Shown: positions 15,778 to 24,313, counted from the first letter of the stretch. The stretch: DNA of 64,000 nucleotides from Bacteroidales bacterium (GCA_017465225.1 JAFTWQ010000022.1:1-64000); one strand, 5' to 3'. Numbers and translations are program-made. The notes: generated by a model not told the origin, from the letters alone.

Positions 15778-16860
15778 ATGGCAGACAATTCATTATTGGA
15801 GAAGGTATTGGGCCTTCAGGAGAAATACGAGGCGCTTCAGGCACAGCTTGCTGATCCTGAGGTGATTTCGGACATGAAGAAATTCGTGCAGCTCAACAAG
15901 GAGTACAAGGAGCTTACCCCTATCATCGAGGCTGGAAACGAGTTCAAGAGGATTCTTGAGAACTATGAGATGGCAAAGGAAATCCTTGCTGTCGAGAAGG
16001 ATGAGGATCTTCGTGAGATGGCAAAGGAGGAGATCGCGGAGATCGAGCCTACTCTTCCTGAGTGGGAGGAGAAGATCAAGCTTCTGCTTATTCCGGCTGA
16101 CCCTCAGGACAGCAAGAATGCTATTCTTGAGATCCGTGGCGGTTCAGGTGGAGACGAGGCTGCTATCTTTGCGGGTGACCTTTTCCGTATGTACTCGAAA
16201 TTCGTAGAGACACGTGGATGGAGAATGGAGATTACCAGTCAGGCGGAAGGTGCTGCCGGTGGATTCAAGGAAATCATCTGCAAGGTTTCCGGTGACGGCG
16301 TTTACGGAGTGCTCAAGTATGAGTCTGGTGTACACCGTGTTCAGCGCGTGCCACAGACCGAGACACAGGGCCGTGTGCATACTTCAGCGGCTTCTGTAGC
16401 AGTGCTCCCTGAGGCGGATGAATTCGATATCGAGTTGAATATGAACGATATCCGTAAGGATACATTCTGCTCGTCAGGTCCTGGCGGACAGTCGGTGAAT
16501 ACCACATATTCGGCAATCCGTCTTACCCATATCCCGTCAGGTCTGGTGGTTCAGTGTCAGGACGAGAAGTCGCAGCTCAAGAACTTCGACAAGGCATTGG
16601 CCGAACTTCGTACGCGACTCTATAATCTCGAGTATGAGAAGTATCTCGCGGAGATTTCATCAAAGAGAAAGACCATGGTTGCCGGCGGTGACCGCTCTGC
16701 AAAGATCCGTACATACAACTATCCGCAGTCACGTGTGACCGACCATCGTATCAACTACACGATGTACAATCTTCCGGTCTTCATGGACGGAGCGATCCAG
16801 GATGTGATCGACCAGCTCCAGATCGCCGAGAATGCAGAGCGCCTCAAGGCTGCTGAATAA
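15778..16860 (+). CDS. prfA: Peptide chain release factor 1
   Basis: RF1 ends translation at UAA and UAG. The protein has the RF1 length (360), the GGQ peptidyl-hydrolysis motif in SSGPGGQSVNT (about residue 240), the RGGSGGDEA domain, and the stop-codon reading region VQRVPQTETQGR with a PxT (PQT) motif as in RF1 rather than SPF as in RF2. It ends just before a clear terminator. Confidence 0.96.
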   Translation: MADNSLLEKVLGLQEKYEALQAQLADPEVISDMKKFVQLNKEYKELTPIIEAGNEFKRILENYEMAKEILAVEKDEDLREMAKEEIAEIEPTLPEWEEKIKLLLIPADPQDSKNAILEIRGGSGGDEAAIFAGDLFRMYSKFVETRGWRMEITSQAEGAAGGFKEIICKVSGDGVYGVLKYESGVHRVQRVPQTETQGRVHTSAASVAVLPEADEFDIELNMNDIRKDTFCSSGPGGQSVNTTYSAIRLTHIPSGLVVQCQDEKSQLKNFDKALAELRTRLYNLEYEKYLAEISSKRKTMVAGGDRSAKIRTYNYPQSRVTDHRINYTMYNLPVFMDGAIQDVIDQLQIAENAERLKAAE

Positions 16861-16879
16861 AGATCCTTATCATGATATA

Positions 16880-16912
16880 GGAGGTGGTAAGCAGCCATCT
16901 CCTTTTATTTTA
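16880..16912 (+). terminator. Terminator after prfA
   Basis: An 8-bp stem (16880-16887 with 16895-16902, one G-T pair) and 7-base loop are followed by a T-rich tract TTTTATTTT. Confidence 0.75.
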
Positions 16913-16917
16913 ATGGT

Positions 16918-18309
16918 ATGCAGGACGAATACAGGATAACTTTGCTTGAAAGGTTTTTCGATCGTCATATGATGGCTGTCAGCGATCGTATCGGTCTGGA
17001 AAACGCCAGGACGTATGCCAGAAATGTACAAGGCCGTATTGAGTCGGCTGCCAGTACTGCAGGCGTTTCGTTGCTGATTGTCGTTATCTTGATTATCGGA
17101 ATGACCGGTCTGGATGAAGAAACTCTGGGAAGTCTGCTTCTTGCCAGTTTTCTCGTTATAATTCTTTCCATTATTCATCTGGTCAGTATCCGTAAAGTTG
17201 ATCAGGAGACAATGGGAGACGAAGAACTTTCCCGGAAATGGAAGCTGATCTCGTTCTGCGTAGCCTTGGACGGAATGATATGCGGAGCAATATGTCTCTA
17301 TATGATGTTCTCAACGTTTGACATAAGTTTCGGATCTGAAAAGGAAGAAGGTTATCAGGTGAAATATGATAAATTGGGAATCGTCATTAATGTACCTGAC
17401 GGCTGGAGCGAGCCCCATTGGGAATACAAGTCCGATGAAACAGCAAAAAGACCCAGGTATCACTTCAGGACATGGGATCCGGACCATACGATGTGGTTTT
17501 ATGTTGCCGGTCACTCTACTCGCCCTACTTATGATATAATGGATTTCATCTACGGCTGGCAGAAATATGTTCCTACATATCTGGATAAGGAGGTGATTGA
17601 AAACGTCACTGTCGTTGAGATTGACAGCATGAAGGTGCTGAGAGTGATTGGCAAGCGGACGTCATATCCGGATTTTACATATGTCTGTTACAGAGCCCTC
17701 CATTGCTGTTCACTTATAGACTTTACATATTGCTTCAGAAGCACTCTTCCATATCAGGAGGAATTGGCCCGTTCTGCCCAGATCTTCGAAATGATTGATT
17801 TTACAGATGTGGAAGTGCCTTTATATAAGTCTGCGGAAGACAACAGGCCTGCTGACTGGTCGCTTGATGAGGGATGTCTGGATATCGCTTCTGTCTGTAT
17901 GAGATTCATGCTCCCTGAGGGACAGGAAGTGCGATGGGAAGAAAACGGCAGAAGAAAGTATGTCTTTGCAACTTTTCTTGGTACGTATGACCTTCACTTT
18001 GACCTTACCGTGACATATACGTCAGAGACAGCAGATATAATGGAGTTCTACGAAGATTTTGAATCTGAAATGAGCTCACATATGACGGGTGGATTCAATG
18101 TCAGACCATGTGTGAAAAGGCTTAAGGATATCCGTGCCATGCATGCGGCAGGAGTAAGTTCTGATGCCCCGCAGAGTATTGAAGTCTGCTATGAGCTGAT
18201 TTATAAGGGAGCGCGTCTCTGTGTTGAGGCTCATGTCCCTTCTGCAATGAATCTCGATGATGAGATCCGGAATATCGAAAGTGTTCTGAACTCCATAGAG
18301 TATTACTAG
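16918..18309 (+). CDS. Membrane protein of unknown function with two DcrB/PsbP-like soluble domains
   Basis: I do not recognise a named family. Residues ~48-68, 70-88 and 113-131 are predicted membrane helices. After them come two similar soluble domains of ~150 residues each: the first opens YDKLGIVINVPDGWSEP, the second LDIASVCMRFMLPEGQEVRW. This 'folded beta, then conserved Gly-Trp/Glu' opening is like DcrB/PsbP/Mog1-type domains of stress-related lipoproteins (weak similarity by eye). The start sits within the tail of the prfA terminator, with no clear promoter, and a duplicated terminator hairpin follows. A short ATG start in the T-rich tract is unusual; a downstream start such as residue 18-19 is possible. 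Confidence 0.6.
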   Translation: MQDEYRITLLERFFDRHMMAVSDRIGLENARTYARNVQGRIESAASTAGVSLLIVVILIIGMTGLDEETLGSLLLASFLVIILSIIHLVSIRKVDQETMGDEELSRKWKLISFCVALDGMICGAICLYMMFSTFDISFGSEKEEGYQVKYDKLGIVINVPDGWSEPHWEYKSDETAKRPRYHFRTWDPDHTMWFYVAGHSTRPTYDIMDFIYGWQKYVPTYLDKEVIENVTVVEIDSMKVLRVIGKRTSYPDFTYVCYRALHCCSLIDFTYCFRSTLPYQEELARSAQIFEMIDFTDVEVPLYKSAEDNRPADWSLDEGCLDIASVCMRFMLPEGQEVRWEENGRRKYVFATFLGTYDLHFDLTVTYTSETADIMEFYEDFESEMSSHMTGGFNVRPCVKRLKDIRAMHAAGVSSDAPQSIEVCYELIYKGARLCVEAHVPSAMNLDDEIRNIESVLNSIEYY

Positions 18310-18319
18310 ACCTGTCATA

Positions 18320-18352
18320 TGCTCCAAGGTCATTTTGCCTGACCTTGAGGCA
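18320..18352 (+). repeat. First (imperfect) copy of a duplicated hairpin
   Basis: TGCTCCAAGGTCA pairs with TGACCTTGAGGCA with two mismatches. The same arms recur at 18392-18424, suggesting duplication and decay of a terminator. Confidence 0.65.
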
Positions 18353-18391
18353 TCGGAATGTGCCATATACGCTCTCTGGCAGTGATATACA

Positions 18392-18431
18392 TGCTCCAAG
18401 GTCTCCCAAAACGACCTTGGAGCACATTTTT
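18392..18431 (+). terminator. Terminator downstream of the unknown membrane protein
   Basis: A perfect 12-bp stem (18392-18403 with 18413-18424) with a 9-base loop is followed by CATTTTT. It is the intact second copy of the hairpin at 18320-18352. Confidence 0.8.
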
Positions 18432-18488
18432 GAGTAACTGGGTATACACTTGCTTGGCTGGCGGAGGTGAATGAAATTGTAAAATGGT

Positions 18489-18496
18489 TATCTTTG
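18489..18496 (+). promoter_or_regulatory. -7 box of the PaaI-like thioesterase gene
   Basis: TATCTTTG lies 33 bases before the start at 18530. No clear -33 element was found. Confidence 0.45.
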
Positions 18497-18529
18497 TCAG
18501 GAATAAGTGTACTTTAACCTATAGAAATC

Positions 18530-19009
18530 ATGAAAAAGATCAAAAATCCATATCTGGGACTGGAGGAGCAGGGATATAACTGCTTTGCGTGTTGTCCTGA
18601 CAATCCTTATGGACTGAAGATGGAGTTCTATGAGGATGGGGAAGATGTAGTGTGCATCTGGAATTCGGGAGATAATTATCAGGGATGGCTGAAGACCCTT
18701 CACGGAGGAATTCAGGCTACCTTGATGGACGAACTCGGAGGCTGGGTTGTGAACAGAAAGCTTCAGACGGCAGGAATGACCACGAATCTTACGATGAAGT
18801 ATCGTCATCCGGTGCCGACAGGAGACGGGGTGATCATTGAGCTCCGAGCCCATATCAAGGAAATGAAACGTAATTTCGCATTCATAGATGCGACTTTGAG
18901 TCATGACGGCAAGGTCTGCTCTTCATGTGAGATGACCTACTACTGCTTCCCGAAGGATAAGGCGGAAAGCGATTTCTTCTTTACCGGGTGTGAACTTGAA
19001 GACGAATGA
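18530..19009 (+). CDS. PaaI-type hotdog thioesterase
   Basis: The single hotdog domain of 159 residues carries LHGGIQATLMDELGGW (about residues 62-77), the standard active-site helix of PaaI/YbaW-like acyl-CoA thioesterases with a catalytic Asp in the helix, and TTNLTMKYRHPVPTG in the following strand. It most likely hydrolyses an aryl- or short-chain acyl-CoA in the cytosol. It is monocistronic, between two terminators, and converges on the LytTR regulator. Confidence 0.82.
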   Translation: MKKIKNPYLGLEEQGYNCFACCPDNPYGLKMEFYEDGEDVVCIWNSGDNYQGWLKTLHGGIQATLMDELGGWVVNRKLQTAGMTTNLTMKYRHPVPTGDGVIIELRAHIKEMKRNFAFIDATLSHDGKVCSSCEMTYYCFPKDKAESDFFFTGCELEDE

Positions 19010-19010
19010 T

Positions 19011-19045
19011 AAACGGCCTCCTGAACGCTCCAGGAGGCCGTTTTT
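19011..19045. terminator. Bidirectional terminator between the thioesterase and LytTR genes
   Basis: A perfect 13-bp stem (19011-19023 with 19031-19043) has a 7-base loop; T-rich sequence follows on the plus strand, and the arm itself gives UUU on the minus strand. Confidence 0.85.
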
Positions 19046-19939
19046 CTATTCGTCTATCGGATCGAGCAGAGGCTGTACTTCCGTGAAGTAGCTCAAGACG
19101 GTGTCCGTATAGGTCTTGGTCACCGGGAGAGGCGGTATGGACTCGTTTGCCAGATCAAGGAAATATCCCTCGCTTTCCTTCCTGAGGGTGTTGACCTTGT
19201 GGATGTTCACGATGTACTTTCTGTTGCATCTGACAAGTCCGCTGCCCTTGAAGCTCTCCTCGACTGTCTTGAGGCGGCATCGGAGCATGTACTGCTTAAG
19301 CTCGCCTTTGCTGTCGGTATACCATACCTTGATATAGTTGTCGTCAGACTCTATATAGTAAAGGTTCTCCGGACTTAAAGACAGCTTCAATGCGCCGCTG
19401 TTGTCAAAAAGGGTGATCTTCTGCATCTGGGTGTCCGGTCTGACAGGCTCATCTGTAACGACGTTCTCATAGTTCATGAGCCTGATAGTATTGTTCTTGT
19501 CGATGATGGCAAAGTACATTCCTGATATCAGGTAAGGCACTCCGAGTGCTATCGTTCCGTAAAGGAGCGACCGGCCGAATATCTTCCATACGCTCTCGTC
19601 AACAGGAGCGGTGATGTCAATGGTAAGCCATGTGTAGAATCCGCATATGAAGACGATCTCGAGGATGCACCATAAGGTGTATCCTGCGTATGTCATTTCG
19701 AACAATCTCTTGCTTCTGTACATGAGAAGCCTGCTCATTATGAGGGTCAGGATAGCGGTTCCGGTGAACACGATCGTTAGCAGGAACATCACCGAATCTC
19801 CCAGCCCGAACCAGGCTGTGTCAGAGAATGGGATATATATGTTGAGGAACACTACAGCGAACAATACCGAAAAAGTGACGGTACCGATCAGCTGGTATTT
19901 TCCAAGCAGATATCCCGGAATCTTATCTTTGAATAACAT
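19046..19939 (-). CDS. Membrane-anchored LytTR transcriptional regulator
   Basis: The N-terminal ~150 residues contain four hydrophobic helices (for example GTVTFSVLFAVVFLNIYI and VMFLLTIVFTGTAILTLIM). The C-terminal part (~190-285) is a LytTR DNA-binding domain: LYYIESDDNYIKVWY, MLRCRLKTVEESF, LVRCNRKYIVNIHKV and the terminal YTDTVLSYF. There is no receiver domain, so the signal is presumably sensed by the membrane part. The regulated genes are unknown. It has a well-formed promoter at 19963-19994 and no partner histidine kinase nearby. Confidence 0.88.
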   Translation of the reverse strand: MLFKDKIPGYLLGKYQLIGTVTFSVLFAVVFLNIYIPFSDTAWFGLGDSVMFLLTIVFTGTAILTLIMSRLLMYRSKRLFEMTYAGYTLWCILEIVFICGFYTWLTIDITAPVDESVWKIFGRSLLYGTIALGVPYLISGMYFAIIDKNNTIRLMNYENVVTDEPVRPDTQMQKITLFDNSGALKLSLSPENLYYIESDDNYIKVWYTDSKGELKQYMLRCRLKTVEESFKGSGLVRCNRKYIVNIHKVNTLRKESEGYFLDLANESIPPLPVTKTYTDTVLSYFTEVQPLLDPIDE

Positions 19940-19962
19940 CAGTTTTCAGGTTTTAGTCGGGG

Positions 19963-19994
19963 CAAATGTAGGAATTTTTGCCCCAAATACCAAA
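19963..19994 (-). promoter_or_regulatory. Promoter of the LytTR gene
   Basis: On the minus strand TTTG (19994-19991) is followed after 20 bases by TACATTTG (19970-19963), 23 bases before the start codon. This is one of the best consensus matches in the window. Confidence 0.7.
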
Positions 19995-20084
19995 AACTCG
20001 CCACGAGCCGGCCGCTTCAGAAGGCCAGTCGCCAACAAAATCCCTCCTTTACCACATAAATTTCCACCCGTTCCTGTCAAGCCG

Positions 20085-20092
20085 TAGTTTTG
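20085..20092 (+). promoter_or_regulatory. -7 box of fabH
   Basis: TAGTTTTG lies 53 bases upstream of the fabH start. A possible -33 TTTCC is at 20061-20065. A hairpin follows in the leader at 20107-20127. Confidence 0.45.
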
Positions 20093-20106
20093 CATCCGAC
20101 AAAATG

Positions 20107-20127
20107 ACCGGACCGTTGTTGTCCGGT
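20107..20127 (+). promoter_or_regulatory. Leader hairpin upstream of fabH
   Basis: ACCGGAC and GTCCGGT form a perfect 7-bp GC-rich stem with a 7-base loop, 18 bases before the fabH start and downstream of the -7 box. There is no T-run. It could be a regulatory leader element or an operator for a fatty-acid regulator; this is inference. Confidence 0.4.
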
Positions 20128-20145
20128 GGCTAAAACCTAATTGAA

Positions 20146-21093
20146 ATGAGAATAGCAGGAACGGGAAGCGTGCTTCCCAAGAAAGTGGTTACAAACGACA
20201 TGCTCGCCGGATTCCTTGACACGAGTGACGAGTGGATCAGGACAAGGACGGGAGTGGTTAGCCGTCATGTCATTTCAGATGAGAAGCTGGAGGACATGGC
20301 GATCGAGGCTGCAAAGAGGGCGCTCGACAATGCAGGAATGACAGCCGATGAGCTGGACTTCATCATCTGCTCTAATGTGGTGAACGAATATGTGACGCCG
20401 CAGCTGAGCTGTATCATACAGGGAGGCATAGGTGCGGAATGCCCATGCATCGATATCAACTGCGCATGCGCAGGGTTCATATATGCTGTCGAGATTGCAG
20501 AATCCTTCTATCAGGCTGGGAAGGTGAAGAATGTGCTTGTGGTGAGTGCGGAAGAGCCTACGAGGATGACTGACTGGAGCGACAGGAGGACATGTGTGCT
20601 TTTCGGTGACGGAGCAGGTGCGGCAGTCCTGACCCCTGGAGACAATATCAGATGCGTGAAGCTTTCCGCTTCAAGCGCGACAGACAAGCTCTGGCAGTAC
20701 AGGTTGCTTCATCCGACTCCATATATCACAAAGGAAGAAGTCGATGTGCCTCTGCAGATGAAGGGACAGGATGTGTTCAAGTTTGCTGTGAAGGCGGCAA
20801 GCAAGGATATTTCGAGGACTCTCAAGGAGACCGGCCATAGCGCGGACGAAGTGGATCATTATCTTCTCCATCAGGCCAATATCCGTATCATCAATGCTAT
20901 CCAGGAATATCTGGAGCAGCCGAAGGAGAAGTTTCCGGTCAATATCGAGGACCATGGAAACTCATCCAGTTCGTGCTGTCCGATCCTTCTTGACGAATGC
21001 AACCGTAGCGGCCGCTTCAGGAAGGGAGACCTTATCGCAATGAGCGCTTTTGGAGCAGGTTTTGTCTCTGGAGCATTGTTGTTCGAGTGGTAA
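20146..21093 (+). CDS. fabH: 3-oxoacyl-[ACP] synthase III
   Basis: FabH condenses acetyl- or branched acyl-CoA with malonyl-ACP to start fatty acid synthesis. The catalytic triad is visible: Cys108 in NCACAGFIYA, His in LLHQANIRI and Asn in DHGNSSSSC. TSDEWIRTRTGV and FGDGAGAAVL are also standard. The length of 315 is typical. fabK follows after a 65-base gap with its own -7 box, then fabF and fabZ, making a four-gene fatty-acid cluster. Confidence 0.95.
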   Translation: MRIAGTGSVLPKKVVTNDMLAGFLDTSDEWIRTRTGVVSRHVISDEKLEDMAIEAAKRALDNAGMTADELDFIICSNVVNEYVTPQLSCIIQGGIGAECPCIDINCACAGFIYAVEIAESFYQAGKVKNVLVVSAEEPTRMTDWSDRRTCVLFGDGAGAAVLTPGDNIRCVKLSASSATDKLWQYRLLHPTPYITKEEVDVPLQMKGQDVFKFAVKAASKDISRTLKETGHSADEVDHYLLHQANIRIINAIQEYLEQPKEKFPVNIEDHGNSSSSCCPILLDECNRSGRFRKGDLIAMSAFGAGFVSGALLFEW

Positions 21094-21127
21094 TGCATGC
21101 CGGAAGATGCATATGATAAAAAAATCG

Positions 21128-21135
21128 TATATTTG
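21128..21135 (+). promoter_or_regulatory. -7 box of fabK
   Basis: TATATTTG lies 23 bases upstream of fabK in the fabH-fabK gap. No clear -33 element is visible. Confidence 0.45.
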
Positions 21136-21158
21136 TAAATTGCTTAAATAATAGAAAT

Positions 21159-22103
21159 ATGATAAAAAGCAGAATTTGTGAAATGCTCGGAATCCAGTAT
21201 CCGGTATTTCAGGGTGGTATGGCTTGGGTTGCGGACGCATCTCTTGCAGCGGCAGTGTCAAATGCCGGCGGACTTGGATTGATCTCATCGATCAATGCCG
21301 GTACAGAGGCGGTAAGGAACGAAATCAGAAAATGCCGTGAGCTGACTGACAAGCCGTTCGGTGTGAACATAATGCTTCAGGCTCCGAATGCAGGCGAAAT
21401 CGCTCATATGGTTGTAGAGGAAGGCATAAAGATACTTACTACAGGAGCCGGCTCGCCAGCGCAGTATATGTCTATGTGGAAGGAGGCAGGCATCAAGGTG
21501 ATTCCTGTTGTGGCTTCTGTTGCCCTTGCCCTCAAGATGCAGCAGGCCGGCGCCGATGCCATAGTGGCTGAGGGTGCTGAATCCGGCGGACATGTCGGCG
21601 AGCTTCATACCATGCCTCTTATCCCACAGATCGTTGATGCTGTGGAGATTCCGGTAATCGCTGCCGGAGGTATCTGTGACGGCCGTGGAGCAGCAGCTGC
21701 ATTCATGCTGGGAGCCGATGCCATTCAGGTTGGAACACGCTTCCTTTCGGCTGAAGAGTGTAATGTGCATGCAGAGTACAAGGAGAAGATTCTCAAGGCT
21801 ACCGACATCTCGACCATCGTGACAGGAAAGACTCTCGGCCACCCTGTCCGCTCGCTCAAGACTCCTTTTTCGAAGACATTCGCAAGAATGGAGTCTGACC
21901 CATCTGTAAAGCCGGAGGATATTCTCGCATTCGGTACGGGAGCCCTTCGCAAGGCTGTTCAGGAAGGTGACAGGAACGGAACATACATGGCGGGAGAGTG
22001 CGCCGGAATGGTTAAGAGGATCGAGCCAGCCAAGGCTATCGTTGAGGACCTCATCCTCGGTGCGGAGAAGGTGATTGCAGAGACAGCAAGACGCATCTCA
22101 TAA
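21159..22103 (+). CDS. fabK: Enoyl-[ACP] reductase II (FMN-dependent)
   Basis: This 314-residue TIM-barrel flavoprotein has the FabK/nitronate monooxygenase signature: YPVFQGGMAWVADASLAAAVSNAGGLGLI at the start, AEGAESGGHVGE (about residues 138-149) for FMN phosphate binding, IPVIAAGGICDGRG and GADAIQVGTRFLSAEEC. Placement between fabH and fabF favours the fatty-acid role over nitronate oxidation. FabK replaces the triclosan-sensitive FabI in many bacteria; no fabI is in this window. Confidence 0.92.
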   Translation: MIKSRICEMLGIQYPVFQGGMAWVADASLAAAVSNAGGLGLISSINAGTEAVRNEIRKCRELTDKPFGVNIMLQAPNAGEIAHMVVEEGIKILTTGAGSPAQYMSMWKEAGIKVIPVVASVALALKMQQAGADAIVAEGAESGGHVGELHTMPLIPQIVDAVEIPVIAAGGICDGRGAAAAFMLGADAIQVGTRFLSAEECNVHAEYKEKILKATDISTIVTGKTLGHPVRSLKTPFSKTFARMESDPSVKPEDILAFGTGALRKAVQEGDRNGTYMAGECAGMVKRIEPAKAIVEDLILGAEKVIAETARRIS

Positions 22104-22135
22104 CAGAACTTTAACTTAGGAATCAAAGATATAAC

Positions 22136-23386
22136 ATGAACAAAAGAGTAGTAGTGACAGGAATGGGTGTCATAACCCCTGTCGGAAATGATGTGCAGAC
22201 ATACTGGAAGAACCTTCTGGACGGTGTCTGCGGCATAGATTTCATCACTTCTATCCCTACAGATGATCTTCCGGTAAAGATTGCCGGCGAGGTAAAGGAT
22301 TTCAATCCTGCCGATTACGGTATCGAGCCGCCTTTTGCCAGAAAGCAGGACAAATTCACCGTTTATGCGACAGCAGCCGCATGGCAGGCTGTAAATGAGT
22401 CGGGACTCGATGCCTCCGAGGACGGTAATATCGATCCGTTCAGATTCGGAGTGTATGTCGGCTCCGGAATCGGCGGGTTCACGACTCAGGTACGTGAGAC
22501 AGAGAAACTTATCAATGAGGGCGCGAAATGGGTATCTCCTCTTTTCATCCCGACAATGATCTCGAACATCGCGGCAGGAAACATCGCCATACGTAACAAT
22601 GCATGCGGCCCTTGTCTTCCGGTAGTGACAGCGTGCGCGACTTCGACGCATGCGATAGGCGAAGCATACCGCGCAATCAAGCACGGATATGCAGATGCTA
22701 TCATCGCAGGCGGATCGGAGGCGGCGATCATTCCTCTCGGAATTGCCGGTTTTGCCAACGCAAAGGCTCTTTCGAGGGCAGAGGACCCTAAATATGCATC
22801 GCTTCCGTTTAACAGGAACAGAGGCGGATTCGTGATGGCTGAAGGTGCGGCAATACTCGTGCTTGAAGAATATGAGCACGCTGTGGCTCGCGGAGCCGGG
22901 ATTCTTGCGGAAGTCTGCGGATATGGAAACACATGCGATGCACACCATGTGACAGCCCCACGTCCTGACGGACTTACCCAGTCTGCAGCCATCAGGCAGG
23001 CGCTTGACGAGGCGGGTTACACATCTGATGATGTACTGTACATCAATGCTCACGGCACAGGTACTGCGCTGAATGATGTGGCAGAGACAGTTGCCTTCAA
23101 GCTTGCACTCGGCGAAGATGCATATAAGGCTCATATCAGTTCGACCAAGGGCTCTACCGGACATATGCTCGGTGCGGCAGGTGCTGTCGAGGCAGTGGCT
23201 TCGGTGCTGGCCCTCAAGAACGGCATAGTGCCTCCAACGGCTAACCTTGACGAGGTTGAGCCGGAGTGCGATCTGGACTACACTCCGAACAAGCCTGTTG
23301 AGGCTCCGCTTACTATCGCGGTTTCGGACTCGCTCGGATTCGGCGGACATAACGGATGTGTAGCATTCAGGAAATACAACGGATAA
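22136..23386 (+). CDS. fabF: 3-oxoacyl-[ACP] synthase II
   Basis: FabF elongates acyl chains. The Cys-His-His active site is present: Cys167 in VVTACATSTHA, His in NAHGTGTALND and His in KGSTGHMLGAAGAVE. The N-terminal RVVVTGMGVITPVG and C-terminal SLGFGGHNGC are classic. Length 416 is normal. It lies 32 bases after fabK and 22 bases before fabZ. Confidence 0.96.
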   Translation: MNKRVVVTGMGVITPVGNDVQTYWKNLLDGVCGIDFITSIPTDDLPVKIAGEVKDFNPADYGIEPPFARKQDKFTVYATAAAWQAVNESGLDASEDGNIDPFRFGVYVGSGIGGFTTQVRETEKLINEGAKWVSPLFIPTMISNIAAGNIAIRNNACGPCLPVVTACATSTHAIGEAYRAIKHGYADAIIAGGSEAAIIPLGIAGFANAKALSRAEDPKYASLPFNRNRGGFVMAEGAAILVLEEYEHAVARGAGILAEVCGYGNTCDAHHVTAPRPDGLTQSAAIRQALDEAGYTSDDVLYINAHGTGTALNDVAETVAFKLALGEDAYKAHISSTKGSTGHMLGAAGAVEAVASVLALKNGIVPPTANLDEVEPECDLDYTPNKPVEAPLTIAVSDSLGFGGHNGCVAFRKYNG

Positions 23387-23408
23387 GATCAGACCAAAGA
23401 ATCGAAAG

Positions 23409-23819
23409 ATGACAAGAGACGAATTGAAGGAGTATCTGCCTCACCGTGAGCCGATGCTTCTTATCGATAGTATTGATATTGACCGGGATGGAGTCTGCCA
23501 TGCGCAATACCGCATCAAGGAAGACGAATTCTTCTGCAGGGGACATTTCCCCGGAAATCCGATTGTGCCTGGTGTGATCCAGTGCGAGATCATGGCCCAG
23601 AGCTGCGCGCTTCTGGTAAAGGATGAGATCAAAGGCAGGACAACGCTTTACACCGGGATCGATAATGTCCGCTTCAAGCATATCGTCAAGCCTGGTGACC
23701 TTTGCGAGGTGACTGCAAAGCTCAAGAGCAAGAGGGGACCGATGTTCTTCTGCGAAGCGGTTCTGACTGTGGACGGAAAACTTTGCTGCAAAGGAGACCT
23801 CTCCTTCGCGCTGGCATAG
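23409..23819 (+). CDS. fabZ: 3-hydroxyacyl-[ACP] dehydratase (FabZ-type)
   Basis: The 136-residue hotdog protein shows LPHREPMLLID and the active-site segment RGHFPGNPIVPGVIQCEIMAQ-like arrangement with His46 and Glu60. It completes the fabH-fabK-fabF cluster by dehydrating 3-hydroxyacyl-ACP. Some Bacteroidota carry a separate fused LpxC-FabZ, so this stand-alone copy may serve fatty acid elongation specifically. It converges on the DUF4293 gene four bases later, with no terminator hairpin seen. Confidence 0.9.
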   Translation: MTRDELKEYLPHREPMLLIDSIDIDRDGVCHAQYRIKEDEFFCRGHFPGNPIVPGVIQCEIMAQSCALLVKDEIKGRTTLYTGIDNVRFKHIVKPGDLCEVTAKLKSKRGPMFFCEAVLTVDGKLCCKGDLSFALA

Positions 23820-23823
23820 AAGC

Positions 23824-24252
23824 CTATCTGTTCTTTCTGGCTTTCCTGGCGCTTTTCACCGCCTGTACGGTCATCTCGTCCACCATGGATTTCTTGGCGG
23901 AGATGATGTCGAGGAATGCGGCGGCAAGAGGGAAGAGTGCGGTGATGGAGAATGACATCTCGCCCCTGTTGATGAATATGTCTATGGCCAGCCATATCTG
24001 GAATCCCAGTGCAAGCAGGGCCGCGATGACGCAGACGCGTGCCTGAAGGAAGAAGGCCTTGAAGCTTGCGACAGCTGCCACATGGGCGATGAATGTCATT
24101 ATCATCAATGACAGATACGACAGCTTCTCGCTGTATCTGATGGTGATTTCCGCTCCGTCAGGACCTGCGATGGTCGCGAATGTGCAGAAAAACATTGAAA
24201 ACATCAAAGCTGTCGCTATTCCGAGATATAGGGTCTGAATTCTTTGCCACAT
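23824..24252 (-). CDS. DUF4293 membrane protein
   Basis: The N-terminus MWQRIQTLYLGIATALMFSMF is diagnostic of the DUF4293 family of Bacteroidota. Four hydrophobic helices span about residues 8-28, 47-66, 74-91 and 101-119, and the tail is basic. The function is unknown. It is oriented toward fabZ and divergent from the nucleoside phosphorylase gene. Confidence 0.85.
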   Translation of the reverse strand: MWQRIQTLYLGIATALMFSMFFCTFATIAGPDGAEITIRYSEKLSYLSLMIMTFIAHVAAVASFKAFFLQARVCVIAALLALGFQIWLAIDIFINRGEMSFSITALFPLAAAFLDIISAKKSMVDEMTVQAVKSARKARKNR

Positions 24253-24275
24253 GGTACGTTTTTTATGTATCAGTA

Positions 24276-24283
24276 CAAAAATA
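24276..24283 (-). promoter_or_regulatory. -7 box of the DUF4293 gene
   Basis: The minus strand reads TATTTTTG, 24 bases before the DUF4293 start codon. Confidence 0.45.
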
Positions 24284-24305
24284 GGAATTTTCGCAGGAAA
24301 AAACT

Positions 24306-24313
24306 ATATTTGG
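24306..24313 (+). promoter_or_regulatory. -7 box of the nucleoside phosphorylase gene
   Basis: TATATTTG, 33 bases before the start codon, and back to back with the divergent -7 box at 24276-24283. Confidence 0.5.

Noticed and set aside
18361..18381. TGCCA...TGGCA hairpin between the duplicated terminator copies
   Set aside because: A 5-bp stem with an 11-base loop is too weak to be meaningful alone.
21959..23350. 463-codon minus-strand frame opposite fabF
   Set aside because: It is antisense to intact fabF and the end of fabK, with Cys/Arg-rich composition and no domain; a shadow frame.
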